NCBI GenBank assembly: GCA_944325355.1
Contig: CALUZS010000001.1
Coordinates: 186,001-250,000 of the forward strand
DNA: 64,000 nt
Direction of reading: 5' to 3'
DNA from: an uncultured Parabacteroides sp.
GTDB taxonomy: Bacteria; Bacteroidota; Bacteroidia; Bacteroidales; Tannerellaceae
This document shows positions 26,701 to 35,738 of the stretch, piece by piece. The translations under genes and the position numbers were made by a program. The notes beneath the pieces are model-generated. The model saw nothing but the letters and a program-made list of their open reading frames with translations. It searched no databases and was not told where the DNA came from. Each line of letters begins with the position of its first letter. Positions within the stretch are counted from its first letter, which is position 1.

Positions 26701-29307
26701 ATGAACGATTATTTTTCTGAACAAGTAAACGAAATCATCAAATATAGCCGCTTGGAAGCGCAACGATTGTCGAACCGGAATCTCGAACCTGAACATTTGT
26801 TATTGGGTATCATTAAACAGGGGAACAACAATGCTTATGATATCCTTATGCAATTGGACATAAATATCTTCCAATTGGCAAAAGAAACGGAAGAAACAAT
26901 TAAACAGAAGTCAGAATTCCTGGATTATACTGCCACCGGTTTGATAACATCCGAAGCAGTAAAAAAAATTCTCCGGTTTGGCATACTCGAAGCCAAAGCA
27001 CTAAATGCTGAACAAATGGATGCTGAACACATTTTGCTGGCGATATTGAAAGAAGAAACAAACGATGTGGCAAAGATATTGGACAGATACAATATCTCGT
27101 ACGCAACAATATACAAATACATAAACCATACATTAATGAAATCGGAACAAAACACATTCAACGATTACCCCAATGAGGATAGTAAACGTTTCGGTGATAA
27201 AAATATGGATGAAACGACTATCCGGAGCGGATATACGGACGATGACGAAGATGATGAGACGCTTCCTCCTCGCCAAGACCAACCAGGACCATTCTCTCAA
27301 AACAAACAACGAAGTACTAATGCACCCAAATCCCAAAACGATACGCCTGTATTAGACAATTTCGGAACAGATATGACCCGTGCTGCATCAGAAAACAAAT
27401 TAGATCCTATCGTAGGACGGGAAAAAGAGATAGAACGGTTGGCTCAGATATTAAGCCGGCGAAAAAAGAATAACCCTGTCTTGATTGGGGAGCCGGGAGT
27501 CGGAAAATCGGCAATTGTAGAGGGATTGGCTTCCCGTATTATCCAGCGAAAAGTTCCCCGCATATTGTTCGACAAAAGAGTCATCAGCTTAGATATGGCA
27601 TCGATTGTTGCCGGAACCAAATACCGGGGGCAATTTGAAGAACGGATCAAGGCGATTCTCAATGAGCTTTCTAAAAACCCGAACATCATCTTGTTCATCG
27701 ATGAGCTGCATACCATTGTCGGTGCAGGTTCTGCATCCGGCTCGATGGACGCGGCAAACATGTTGAAACCGGCATTGGCAAGAGGCGAAATCCAATGTAT
27801 CGGTGCTACGACATTGGATGAATACAGGAAAAACATCGAAAAAGATGGTGCGCTGGAAAGACGTTTCCAGAAAGTGATTGTAGATCCTACAACCGCCGAC
27901 GAGACATTGCAGATATTGAACAACATCAAAGAGCGTTATGAAGAGCATCACAATGTAATTTACACCCCGGAAGCGCTGAATGCATGTGTTAAACTTACGG
28001 AAAGATACATCAGCGACCGCAATTTCCCGGATAAGGCTATTGACGCATTGGATGAAGCCGGCTCTCGGGTCCATATCTCCAACATCGTCGTTCCCAAAAA
28101 CATCGAGGAGTTAGAAGCAAAAATCGAAGAGACTAAAGTAGAAAAACTGTCGGCCGTAAAATCACAGAATTTCGAACTTGCCGCTAGTTTCCGCGACAAG
28201 GAACGGCAATACATGCTTCAATTGGAAGCCGCAAAGGCAAAATGGGAACAAGAGATGCAGGAACATCGCGAAATTGTAGATGAAAACAAAGTGGCGGAAG
28301 TTATTGCCATGATGTCGGGGGTCCCCGTACAACGCATCGCGAAAGCCGAAAATCTGAAACTGCTTGAAATGGCGGAAATTTTGAAAAAGAAAGTCATCGG
28401 GCAAGATGAAGCTGTAAATAAAGTGGTAAAGGCAATTCAACGGAACCGTATCGGACTAAAGGATCCGAACAAACCAATAGGTACGTTCATGTTCCTGGGA
28501 CCAACCGGTGTTGGAAAAACCTATTTGGCTAAAAAACTGGCGGAATATCTATTCGATTCGGCGGAAGCCTTAATCCGTATTGACATGAGTGAGTTCCTTG
28601 AAAAATTCGCCGTTTCTCGCTTGGTCGGAGCACCTCCGGGATACGTCGGTTACGAAGAAGGAGGACAGCTCACGGAAAAAGTAAGAAGAAAACCCTATTC
28701 TGTCGTATTGCTCGATGAAATTGAAAAAGCGCATCCGGACGTTTTCAACTTGCTATTGCAGGTTCTTGATGAAGGGCATCTGACTGATAGCCTGGGCAGG
28801 AAAATTGATTTCAAAAACACGATATTGATCATGACATCCAATATCGGAACCCGGCAGTTGAAAGATTTCGGACGTGGCATAGGATTCAACTCCGTAGCAG
28901 CCGGTGAACCGGACAAAGAGTACTCCCGCAGCGTCATCCAAAAAGCGCTGAACAAGGCGTTCTCTCCGGAATTTATCAACCGTATCGACGACATTATCAT
29001 GTTCGACCAGCTGAGCAAGGAATCTATCCACCAGATCATCGATTTGGAATTGGAAAGTTTGTACCAACGTGTTGAAAACTTAGGATATAAACTTTCTATA
29101 ACGGATGCAGCAAAAGAGTTCATCGCAACGAAAGGTTATGATGTACAATTCGGGGCACGTCCTCTGAAAAGAGCTATCCAAAAATATATCGAAGATGAGA
29201 TGGCAGAAATAATTATCAAAACCTCTTTATCGGAAGGCGATGAGATAAAAGTTGATTTTGACACGGAACAACAACAGATAAAAGCATCTGTTACCTTCCG
29301 GATATAA
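26701..29307 (+). CDS. clpC: ClpC-type AAA+ unfoldase
   Basis: It is an ATP-driven unfoldase of the Clp/Hsp100 family that feeds proteins to ClpP or remodels them. The 868-aa protein has two Clp-N repeats (about 5-150), an acidic linker (about 165-225), AAA domain 1 with Walker A GEPGVGKSA (about 263), a UVR-like middle segment (about 468-505), AAA domain 2 with GPTGVGKTY (about 600), and a C-terminal D2-small domain. The short middle segment marks it as ClpC, not ClpB. It is monocistronic and followed by a strong hairpin. Region 26480-26700 upstream is AT-rich with no certain promoter. Confidence 0.93.
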   Translation: MNDYFSEQVNEIIKYSRLEAQRLSNRNLEPEHLLLGIIKQGNNNAYDILMQLDINIFQLAKETEETIKQKSEFLDYTATGLITSEAVKKILRFGILEAKALNAEQMDAEHILLAILKEETNDVAKILDRYNISYATIYKYINHTLMKSEQNTFNDYPNEDSKRFGDKNMDETTIRSGYTDDDEDDETLPPRQDQPGPFSQNKQRSTNAPKSQNDTPVLDNFGTDMTRAASENKLDPIVGREKEIERLAQILSRRKKNNPVLIGEPGVGKSAIVEGLASRIIQRKVPRILFDKRVISLDMASIVAGTKYRGQFEERIKAILNELSKNPNIILFIDELHTIVGAGSASGSMDAANMLKPALARGEIQCIGATTLDEYRKNIEKDGALERRFQKVIVDPTTADETLQILNNIKERYEEHHNVIYTPEALNACVKLTERYISDRNFPDKAIDALDEAGSRVHISNIVVPKNIEELEAKIEETKVEKLSAVKSQNFELAASFRDKERQYMLQLEAAKAKWEQEMQEHREIVDENKVAEVIAMMSGVPVQRIAKAENLKLLEMAEILKKKVIGQDEAVNKVVKAIQRNRIGLKDPNKPIGTFMFLGPTGVGKTYLAKKLAEYLFDSAEALIRIDMSEFLEKFAVSRLVGAPPGYVGYEEGGQLTEKVRRKPYSVVLLDEIEKAHPDVFNLLLQVLDEGHLTDSLGRKIDFKNTILIMTSNIGTRQLKDFGRGIGFNSVAAGEPDKEYSRSVIQKALNKAFSPEFINRIDDIIMFDQLSKESIHQIIDLELESLYQRVENLGYKLSITDAAKEFIATKGYDVQFGARPLKRAIQKYIEDEMAEIIIKTSLSEGDEIKVDFDTEQQQIKASVTFRI

Positions 29308-29352
29308 CCGGAAGGAAGAAAGTTCCGGAATTGATAAAAACAGCCATTGCAA

Positions 29353-29403
29353 AAATTCCGGGCTAAGTCGTTTGTTTTTTGTCAACGACTTAGCCCGGAA
29401 TTT
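29353..29403 (+). terminator. 20-bp perfect inverted repeat after clpC
   Basis: Arms 29353-29372 and 29384-29403 are perfect complements (20 bp), around an 11-nt T-rich loop. A-rich sequence precedes and TTTGTTT follows, so it fits an intrinsic terminator. The stem is unusually long and perfect for one. Confidence 0.65.
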
Positions 29404-29547
29404 GTTTATACCACCTCTCTCCCATTACCCCTGCAATGCTTATCGGGAGACAGTAAATTTTTTTATCATAATTGCATTAAAATTCCAAAGAATTTCCGTC
29501 TTTTGTACCGGAATTTGAATAAACAAATCCGCAAAACGACAAAATAA

Positions 29548-30930
29548 ATGCGAACACCGAATTTACAATATTTATATCTGCAGAAACCGGTAACTTTAAT
29601 TGTAATAATATGTATTATATGTGTACTGCCATGGTTAGGTCTCGGAAATATGTTCGAGTCTTATCAAGCAACCTATACCGACCATATAAATATTGTAGAA
29701 TCCATGCTGACGAGTGGAAACTGGACAATACCGTACCTAAAAGACGGGTCTATCGATTTCCCGCTTTTCTATTGGTTAACCATCCTTTTCTCCATGCCCC
29801 AAGGTTTTGTTTCTTCTTTGACATTCCATATCACAGGGGCAATCTCATTTATTGCATTAATGACAAGCATACTGATTTTTTATGGTAGACGTATTAAATT
29901 TCATCAGGCGTTTATAGCCACACTATTACTTCTTACATGTTTAGGACTGCAAAAAATCGCCATTGAAATCGGGAACGAACTGTTGTTTTCCACGCTTATC
30001 CTCATAGCCATGATACAAATGTACCGATGGGAAGAATCCGGAGAATTGAAAGGGCTTCCGATAAGCATCCCCATACTCCTCAGTTGTGCCGCTTTGACAC
30101 AAGGGCTGTCAGGTATATTTATTCCATTATTGATATTCGGGTCTTACCTCTATTCCCTGAAAAAATACCCTATACGTATCATATTAAAATGTAATATCTA
30201 CATATTCATTGCATCGATTTTCATTCCTTCATTATGGTACATATCGGTTTGGAAAAGCAGTCCGGAACTTTTCTATTCCACGCTTTTTTACAGCAATTGG
30301 TGGACAACACTGAACATTGCGAATCTCTTTAAATATGTATTATTCGGGTTCATGCCTTGGACGATATTTTTTATTTTTTCCCTCTTCGGATTGAAAAAGA
30401 AAGACTTTATCTCCATCGGCTCAAACTGTTCTGCATACTTTGCATCGCTCTGCAACGTACATCGGTTCAGTCTGGTTTCTTTTATCGGATTTTTCGTGTC
30501 TTACCTGCTTCTGCCGGAAAAACATATCGGGTTCATTGGGCTGTTCATCACATTTATCTCGTTATTTTTGTCACAATATGCCCTTTATATCACAGAATAT
30601 CGGACAAAATGCACACGTTTATTTGCTCTTGTACTTGCAATTGCCATGACTCTTTGCATAACAACAGTCATTTTGACAGTATTTGGTGTTGTTAGCCCTG
30701 TAAAAATCCTTGCATATACAGAAAACAAATGGGCAATTTCTTATATACAAAATGCCCAGATATTCTTCAGCCAACCGACTGTCCCGGTCATCATGCTGAT
30801 TGTTTGTACTATTCTATCCCTGTTAATAGTATATTACCAGATGTTCCGCAACATCAATATCAAGATGCTTTACTCTACCATCGCCTTGATGTTTTTTTCC
30901 AACTTGCTTTTCTGCCGGATACTCCTATAA
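29548..30930 (+). CDS. Membrane GT-C glycosyltransferase, ArnT/PMT-like
   Basis: This 460-aa integral membrane protein has about 11 predicted helices. The first periplasmic loop reads TYTDHINIVESMLTSGNWTIPYLKDGSIDFPLFYWL (in parts), which parallels the D-x-x-Y-A-x-x-A...PPLxYWL loop of ArnT and related lipid-linked sugar transferases. The usual E-K-P-P is replaced by D-F-P, so the donor-site carboxylates differ. It would move a sugar from a polyprenyl-phosphate donor to a lipid or protein acceptor outside the inner membrane. Its 3' end overlaps the convergent epimerase gene by 6 nt. Confidence 0.7.
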   Translation: MRTPNLQYLYLQKPVTLIVIICIICVLPWLGLGNMFESYQATYTDHINIVESMLTSGNWTIPYLKDGSIDFPLFYWLTILFSMPQGFVSSLTFHITGAISFIALMTSILIFYGRRIKFHQAFIATLLLLTCLGLQKIAIEIGNELLFSTLILIAMIQMYRWEESGELKGLPISIPILLSCAALTQGLSGIFIPLLIFGSYLYSLKKYPIRIILKCNIYIFIASIFIPSLWYISVWKSSPELFYSTLFYSNWWTTLNIANLFKYVLFGFMPWTIFFIFSLFGLKKKDFISIGSNCSAYFASLCNVHRFSLVSFIGFFVSYLLLPEKHIGFIGLFITFISLFLSQYALYITEYRTKCTRLFALVLAIAMTLCITTVILTVFGVVSPVKILAYTENKWAISYIQNAQIFFSQPTVPVIMLIVCTILSLLIVYYQMFRNINIKMLYSTIALMFFSNLLFCRILL

Positions 30931-31959
30931 AGAGTAATACTGCACATACCAATTATAAAATTCATGTAGCCCTTGTTCCAGCGGAGTGTCTGGCTTATAC
31001 CCGAACTCTGTATTCAACAGAGTGGTATCGGCATAAGTACATTCCACATCACCCGGCTGCATATCCTTATAAACACAAACGGCTTTTTTCCCGGAAAGCT
31101 TCTCTACCGTGTGAATGAATTCCTCCAATTGGACAGGGCGTGAATTCCCGATATTATAAATCCGGTATAAACGCTCCTCCGGAACCGGAGCGTCTATCAC
31201 TTTCAATAATCCGGTAATGATATCACCCACATAGGTAAAATCGCGCATCATCTTCCCATGGTTGAAAACATTGATTGGCTGCCCTTTCAATATAGCACTC
31301 AAAAACAGGAATGGAGCCATATCCGGACGTCCCCAAGGACCGTAAACCGTAAAAAAACGCAGCCCTGTCGTAGGTAATTTGAATATTTCCGAGTAAGAAT
31401 GGGCTATCAGTTCATCCGACTTCTTCGTCGCGGCATATATACTCGCCGGTTTTTCCACACAATCCGATTCACAGTATGGTATTTTCTTATTCAGACCATA
31501 CACACTGCTTGAGCTGGCATACAGAAAATGCTTTACTCCAAACATACGGCTGCAGTCCAACACATTGAAATAGCCTAAGATGTTCGAATTAATATAAGTG
31601 CGCGGATTTTCTATTGAATACCTGACGCCAGCCTGAGCCGCCAAATGGCAAACCACATCCGGACGAACTGCTTCAAACAGGGAGTAAACCGCCTGTTCAT
31701 CGGTTATATCAATCCGGGAAAAACAATAACTGGAATAACGGTTGCTTTCAAGGAAGCTTACTTTATCCGGACACTCTTCCCTCTCTGTTGCAAGTTTCTC
31801 CACAGGTATGCCCGCACTCCTTAAGCGGCCTAATTTCAATGAGACATCATAATAGTGGTTAAGGTTGTCAATCCCTACCACTTCATCACCCCTCTCTGCA
31901 AGAGCCTTTGTCAAATGATACCCTATAAACCCGGCGGCACCGGTCACCAATATTTTCAT
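30925..31959 (-). CDS. NAD-dependent epimerase, UDP-glucuronate 4-epimerase-like
   Basis: This 344-aa extended short-chain dehydrogenase has the glycine-rich GAAGFIG (7-13), the Ser cluster at 149-152, and the Tyr175-xxx-Lys179 pair. IDNLNHYYDVSLKLGRL and the RDFTYVGDI motif are those I associate with CapI/Gla-type UDP-glucuronate 4-epimerases, which make UDP-galacturonate for surface polysaccharides. The divergent neighbour is a HAD phosphatase and the convergent neighbour is a membrane glycosyltransferase, consistent with envelope sugar work. Confidence 0.85.
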   Translation of the reverse strand: MKILVTGAAGFIGYHLTKALAERGDEVVGIDNLNHYYDVSLKLGRLRSAGIPVEKLATEREECPDKVSFLESNRYSSYCFSRIDITDEQAVYSLFEAVRPDVVCHLAAQAGVRYSIENPRTYINSNILGYFNVLDCSRMFGVKHFLYASSSSVYGLNKKIPYCESDCVEKPASIYAATKKSDELIAHSYSEIFKLPTTGLRFFTVYGPWGRPDMAPFLFLSAILKGQPINVFNHGKMMRDFTYVGDIITGLLKVIDAPVPEERLYRIYNIGNSRPVQLEEFIHTVEKLSGKKAVCVYKDMQPGDVECTYADTTLLNTEFGYKPDTPLEQGLHEFYNWYVQYYSL

Positions 31960-31971
31960 TTTCCTATTTTT

Positions 31972-31991
31972 TATACCTTTGCAAAAGTATA
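31972..31991. promoter_or_regulatory. face-to-face divergent promoters in a near-palindrome
   Basis: The near-palindrome TATACCTTTGCAAAAGTATA holds a plus-strand -7 box TACCTTTG (31974-31981) and a minus-strand -7 box TACTTTTG (31989-31982). These drive the HAD gene (ATG 32007) and the epimerase gene (ATG 31959). The two boxes are adjacent and cannot both be bound at once. Confidence 0.6.
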
Positions 31992-32006
31992 AAAGAAAGA
32001 GAAATT

Positions 32007-32651
32007 ATGGAAAAAATAGAAACCGCTTTATTTGATTTTGACGGGGTGGTGGCCGATACAGAACCCATTTACGACCAATACTGGAACGCAGCTGCAAAGC
32101 GGTATCACCTTAACTATGAAAATTTTGCTGAGCTCATCAAAGGCAGTACCACGCAATATATGCTGGATACATATTTTTCCGGATATACTCCGGAAATGAA
32201 AAAACAAGTAGTTCGTGAAGCCAAGGATTTTGAACAGCAAATGCCTTTGCCCCCGATGCCAGGTGTATTGGATTTTATCAAAACATTAAGAGCACACGGT
32301 ATAAAAACCGGTTTGGTAACCAGCTCGGAACAGTTCAAAATCAATCGGGCTTCAGCACTTTTGCATTTGGATTCACTGTTTGATACGTTTGTCACGGCAG
32401 ATGACATTTCCATTGGAAAACCCGATCCCGAATGTTATCTGTTGGGAGCAAAACGGTTGGATTCCAAACCCGCCGGATGTATAGTCTTTGAAGATTCCTT
32501 AGCCGGAATCGCGGCAGGTTCTGCTGCAGGAATGAGGGTCATTGGAGTCAGTGGAACATATCCTGTCCATACGATAAAAGACAAAGTCTATAAAGTAATA
32601 ACGACTTTCGAAGGTTTGACATTCAATGATTACCTCTCTTGGTGCAAATAA
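32007..32651 (+). CDS. HAD-superfamily phosphatase, beta-phosphoglucomutase-like subfamily
   Basis: This 214-aa protein has the HAD motif I FDFDGVVADTEP with Asp10 and Asp12, a helical cap (about 18-85), motif II TSSEQ (about 107), Lys in motif III (GKPDPE, about 135), and motif IV EDSLAGIAAG (about 158). It is soluble and acts on a phosphosugar or other small phosphate ester; the substrate is not predictable. Confidence 0.9.
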   Translation: MEKIETALFDFDGVVADTEPIYDQYWNAAAKRYHLNYENFAELIKGSTTQYMLDTYFSGYTPEMKKQVVREAKDFEQQMPLPPMPGVLDFIKTLRAHGIKTGLVTSSEQFKINRASALLHLDSLFDTFVTADDISIGKPDPECYLLGAKRLDSKPAGCIVFEDSLAGIAAGSAAGMRVIGVSGTYPVHTIKDKVYKVITTFEGLTFNDYLSWCK

Positions 32652-32654
32652 TAA

Positions 32655-32993
32655 CAGTTTGTTTATGTATTTAGTATTGGGTGTCTCAGTTTCCTGCTGC
32701 TCAAAACAAGCGACATCTTCCGCAAGGCTGTTCACTGTGTCGTCCGTTTTGCCCGTGATTATTACAAACCTCGCCTTGATACCGAGCAGGTGTCGGACAT
32801 CAAAAGTGCCTTTAACCTGTTCGGGGATAACAGGCAATCGCATCGTGCAGCCGGGGATTTCCTGTATTCCACAACTAAGCAAAAGGGCGAGTTTGACAAC
32901 CGGGAACAAATCAAAACCAAACGGGAGGTTGACAATGTGGTGGAAGGATATTATGACCAGCAGCAGAAAAGAGAAATTCAGATAAGAAAATGA
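32655..32993 (+). pseudogene. decayed gene fragment, mobile-element-like
   Basis: An open frame of about 110 codons runs from just after the HAD stop to TGA 32991 with no plausible start or ribosome site. Its translated part (about 32697-32993, beginning LKTSDIFRKAVHCVVRFARD) is hydrophilic and reads like the C-terminal end of a longer protein. It is visibly richer in GC than its neighbours. I do not recognise the parent family; a conjugative or mobilizable element gene is a guess. The next 120 bases hold imperfect inverted repeats (around 33010-33035 and 33042-33078). Confidence 0.4.
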
Positions 32994-33114
32994 TGCATGT
33001 AGTCAGTAAGAGGGTGTGTTGAAACTCTCTCTTAAAGAAATTACCCCTGCTACAAGTGGTTATAACAAGGGTAAATCCTTTAATTGGGGGTATTATGAGA
33101 CATCCCCTTTTGAT

Positions 33115-33759
33115 TTAGTTTTTCTTTAGCCATTCAACTCTGCGCAAATCTGGCAAATGCTTAATTGAGAAATTTTCAAATTTGGCTTTGAAACCGTTAC
33201 CATCAGGACAGGCTCCCATTATCCCTACCATGACGGGATGATTATCTTGCAGCCAAGCGTTGCGCATCATCGTGTATTCCTTATCATCAAAAGAATAGAA
33301 AATTTCTACGGCATCCAATCTACGTACAGCCTTAATCCATACAAACGGCACGGGCTTGTCCAACGGTATAATACTCCAATCACTTGTATGATGAGTTACA
33401 ACGGTACTAAGATTATACTTCCCGTCCACGAACTCAATTCCGGCTTTGATATAGTTCTCGTGGTCAATGCGCAACATCAGTCCCGACTGGTCGAAACGGG
33501 TTTTGTAGTCGCCAGATATTTTTACCTTCACTTCAAACTCCCCGCCACGCAATGTGTACAGAAATGGGGCATCATCCACGGTAAATCCATAGTGGGATAT
33601 ACGCCAATAATCAGTCTGGGGAGTAACATTCATCGAAAGCGAGTTGTTCTTGATTTCCCATTGTTCGGGCTCATTGAACCACTGCATCTTTTCCAATGAT
33701 TGCGCCATGCAGGTAAATGAAGCAGCAATCATCATTCCACTTAGTATTAACTTTTTCAT
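33115..33759 (-). CDS. Secreted DUF1349 protein
   Basis: This 214-aa protein has a Sec signal (MKKLILSGMMIAASFTCMAQ) and a concanavalin-like beta-sandwich of the DUF1349 family, with WRISHYGFTVDDAPFLY, SGLMLRIDHENYIKAGIEF and GIMGACPDGNGFKAKFENF segments. Such proteins are common next to sugar genes but their role is unknown. It follows the broken O-acetyltransferase gene by 14 nt and probably shares its transcript. Confidence 0.8.
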   Translation of the reverse strand: MKKLILSGMMIAASFTCMAQSLEKMQWFNEPEQWEIKNNSLSMNVTPQTDYWRISHYGFTVDDAPFLYTLRGGEFEVKVKISGDYKTRFDQSGLMLRIDHENYIKAGIEFVDGKYNLSTVVTHHTSDWSIIPLDKPVPFVWIKAVRRLDAVEIFYSFDDKEYTMMRNAWLQDNHPVMVGIMGACPDGNGFKAKFENFSIKHLPDLRRVEWLKKN

Positions 33760-33773
33760 TTTTCAATATATTA

Positions 33774-34336
33774 TTAATGTTGTAATTTCCGAATAACATG
33801 GCAAGGATTCCCGACTGCCAATATTCCTGCTGGAATATCTTTACTTACCACACTTCCTGCACCGATGACACAATTATCGTCTATCGTAACTCCCGGTAAG
33901 ACACAAACATGCGCTCCTATCCATACATTATTACCTATGCTAATCGGTCGTGCATATTCAAGCCCATAATTTCTTTGCTCCACATCAAAAGGATGTCCCG
34001 CAGTATAAAACCCACAACCTGGAGCAATGAACACATTATCATCAAAGTTAACTTTGGCTTCGTCCAAAATAATACAGTTCACATTGGCATAAAACTTTCG
34101 CCAATCTCTATATTATAACCATAATCACAGAAGAACGGCTGTTCTATCAGGAAACTATGACCCGTTTTCCCGAATAAACTGACGATAATCTCTTCCCTAC
34201 GTTTCGTTTCCGATGGCAATAAATGATTATATTCATGGCACAATACTTTACATGTCTGCCTTTCGGCTATTAATTCCGCATCATTATTGGCATCATACAG
34301 TTTTCCTTGCCAGAACTTTTCCTTCTCACTTATCAT
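33774..34336 (-). pseudogene. Sugar O-acetyltransferase (maltose/galactoside type), frameshifted
   Basis: Two reading frames (34336-34079 and 34082-33774) together encode one left-handed beta-helix acetyltransferase with an N-terminal maltose acetyltransferase segment (KFWQGKLYDANN) and hexapeptide repeats (APGCGFYTAGHPFD, NVWIGAHVCVLPG, NCVIGAGSVVSKDIPAG). The break is in an A4 run at 34091-34094 on the plus strand: one extra base there restores GESFYANVNCIIL and a single 187-codon frame. This may be a real inactivating deletion, slipped-strand variation or a sequence error. Confidence 0.85.
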
Positions 34337-34412
34337 AAATAACCATCTATTTTATTTACCTTTGCAAAGGTAAGGTGTTATTATATACTGTACAATGATT
34401 ATAAATAACCAT
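34335..34412. repeat. direct repeat ATAAATAACCAT on both sides of a divergent promoter
   Basis: The 12-mer ATAAATAACCAT occurs at 34335-34346, overlapping the acetyltransferase start codon, and again at 34401-34412, 14 nt before the LuxR-type gene. Both copies have the same orientation and are followed by a TATTT. They may be operator half-sites for the adjacent regulator, or chance in AT-rich DNA. Confidence 0.4.
34356..34373. promoter_or_regulatory. perfect palindrome forming two divergent -7 boxes
   Basis: TTACCTTTGCAAAGGTAA is an 18-bp perfect palindrome. It gives TACCTTTG boxes on both strands, for the LuxR-type gene (ATG 34427) and the acetyltransferase gene (ATG 34336). Confidence 0.6.
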
Positions 34413-34426
34413 TTCTATTTCTGGAT

Positions 34427-35182
34427 ATGGACACAATTGATATATTGAGCAAAGAGTTTTTCGCACAAAATTTTTCGGAAGAACAACCATTCTCCGAGTT
34501 GCTGGATAAATATAAGTATATAGCCCACAACTATGCGCGAATGGAGAGTGCGGTAGCCGTATTAAGTGATATGCGTACCAATATAAGCTATATTTATTAT
34601 GGTAGTTTTTCCCGAATGCTGGAAATAGATAAATACGGAGACGAGGATAAAGTGTCTTCCATTTGGGAAAAAGAAATCTTCAATCTCATTCATCCCGACG
34701 ATTTGGCAGGGAAGCACTTACAAGAATTGTGTTTTTCCCATTTCGTCAAACACCAACCCAAGAAGAAACGTACCAATTATTATTTGATAAGCAAACTTCG
34801 TATGAAGAACGGCACAAATAATTATATACCAGTATTGCATCGAATGTTCTATGTTTCTACCCCTTCTAACGACACGCTGTGGCTAGCTTTATGCCTTTAT
34901 AGTCCTTTACTATTTGATATTCCAGCCAAATGTCTTATAGTCAATTCTACCAACGGTCAAATGACAGAAATTGGCAAACAGGACAACACAAGGATTCTGT
35001 CCATTAGAGAAAAGCAGGTATTGAACCTCATAGACAAAGGTATGGCAAGTAAAAAAATAGCCGAAACACTTTCTATCAGCATAAATACAGTTAGTCGGCA
35101 CAGACAGGAAATTTTGGGCAAACTTCAAGTGAAAAATTCCATTGAAGCTTGCCGGGTAGCAAAAGATTTAAAACTAATTTGA
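34427..35182 (+). CDS. LuxR-type regulator with PAS-like sensor domain
   Basis: This 251-aa protein has an N-terminal PAS-like region (about 30-165, including IFNLIHPDDLAGKHLQEL and IPVLHRMFYV), and a C-terminal LuxR helix-turn-helix (about 188-248) with LSIREKQVLNLIDKGMASKKIA and INTVSRHRQEIL. It lacks a receiver domain, so a small ligand or redox signal may act on the PAS part. Its position beside the acetyltransferase and DUF1349 genes suggests it controls them from the shared divergent promoter. Confidence 0.82.
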   Translation: MDTIDILSKEFFAQNFSEEQPFSELLDKYKYIAHNYARMESAVAVLSDMRTNISYIYYGSFSRMLEIDKYGDEDKVSSIWEKEIFNLIHPDDLAGKHLQELCFSHFVKHQPKKKRTNYYLISKLRMKNGTNNYIPVLHRMFYVSTPSNDTLWLALCLYSPLLFDIPAKCLIVNSTNGQMTEIGKQDNTRILSIREKQVLNLIDKGMASKKIAETLSISINTVSRHRQEILGKLQVKNSIEACRVAKDLKLI

Positions 35183-35738
35183 ATATCAAACAAAATATAA
35201 TATATTTACCGTGGCTTAAGCAATGAGCCAAAATGAAGTGGATATAAGAACACAAATTGCACCGAGAAAAGAAGAAACTACGTATATCGACTCTCTAAGT
35301 GAGTTAAGAATCAATAAAAGCGTTAAATCTTTACCTTTTAGAATGTACCATTAAAGATTACGACCATATTTCTGACTTGTTACTTACAAAACATTAAGTA
35401 ATAATAAGTTGCAAATACGCCAATAAAAAGCAAAGTAATATCCCAGTCCGGATAATGAGACAACCTGAAAAAACTCCCCGCTTGTCAATAAAATTCTACC
35501 GAGAGAAAAACAAAAACATTCCGGATTTTCGGGAATCACCCGGCTGATAAATTTCCATCGTTCTGCCACATTAAATTAACAGTCAAAATGATATTTCGTA
35601 TATAATTTATATTTACCTTTACAATCGCTTTTAATTGAAAATATTACTCTTTTTGTTTTTACACTGAGAGAAAACACAACGATTAAAACTTAAAACAACT
35701 ATTTATATAACATTTAAACTTTAAATGTATTTATACCG
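35183..35738. other. 556-bp gap with only weak small frames
   Basis: Two small frames are open: 35223-35354 on the plus strand (43 aa, hydrophilic, MSQNEVDIRTQ) and 35384-35569 on the minus strand (61 aa, hydrophobic C-terminus). Neither has a convincing ribosome site or recognised family. The last 150 bases are AT-rich and probably hold the promoter of the receptor gene; TACCTTTA near 35618 is one base off a -7 box. Confidence 0.3.

Noticed and set aside
35384..35569. 61-codon minus-strand frame in the 35.2-35.7 kb gap
   Set aside because: No ribosome site, neighbour or recognised family; kept only as a note in the gap entry.
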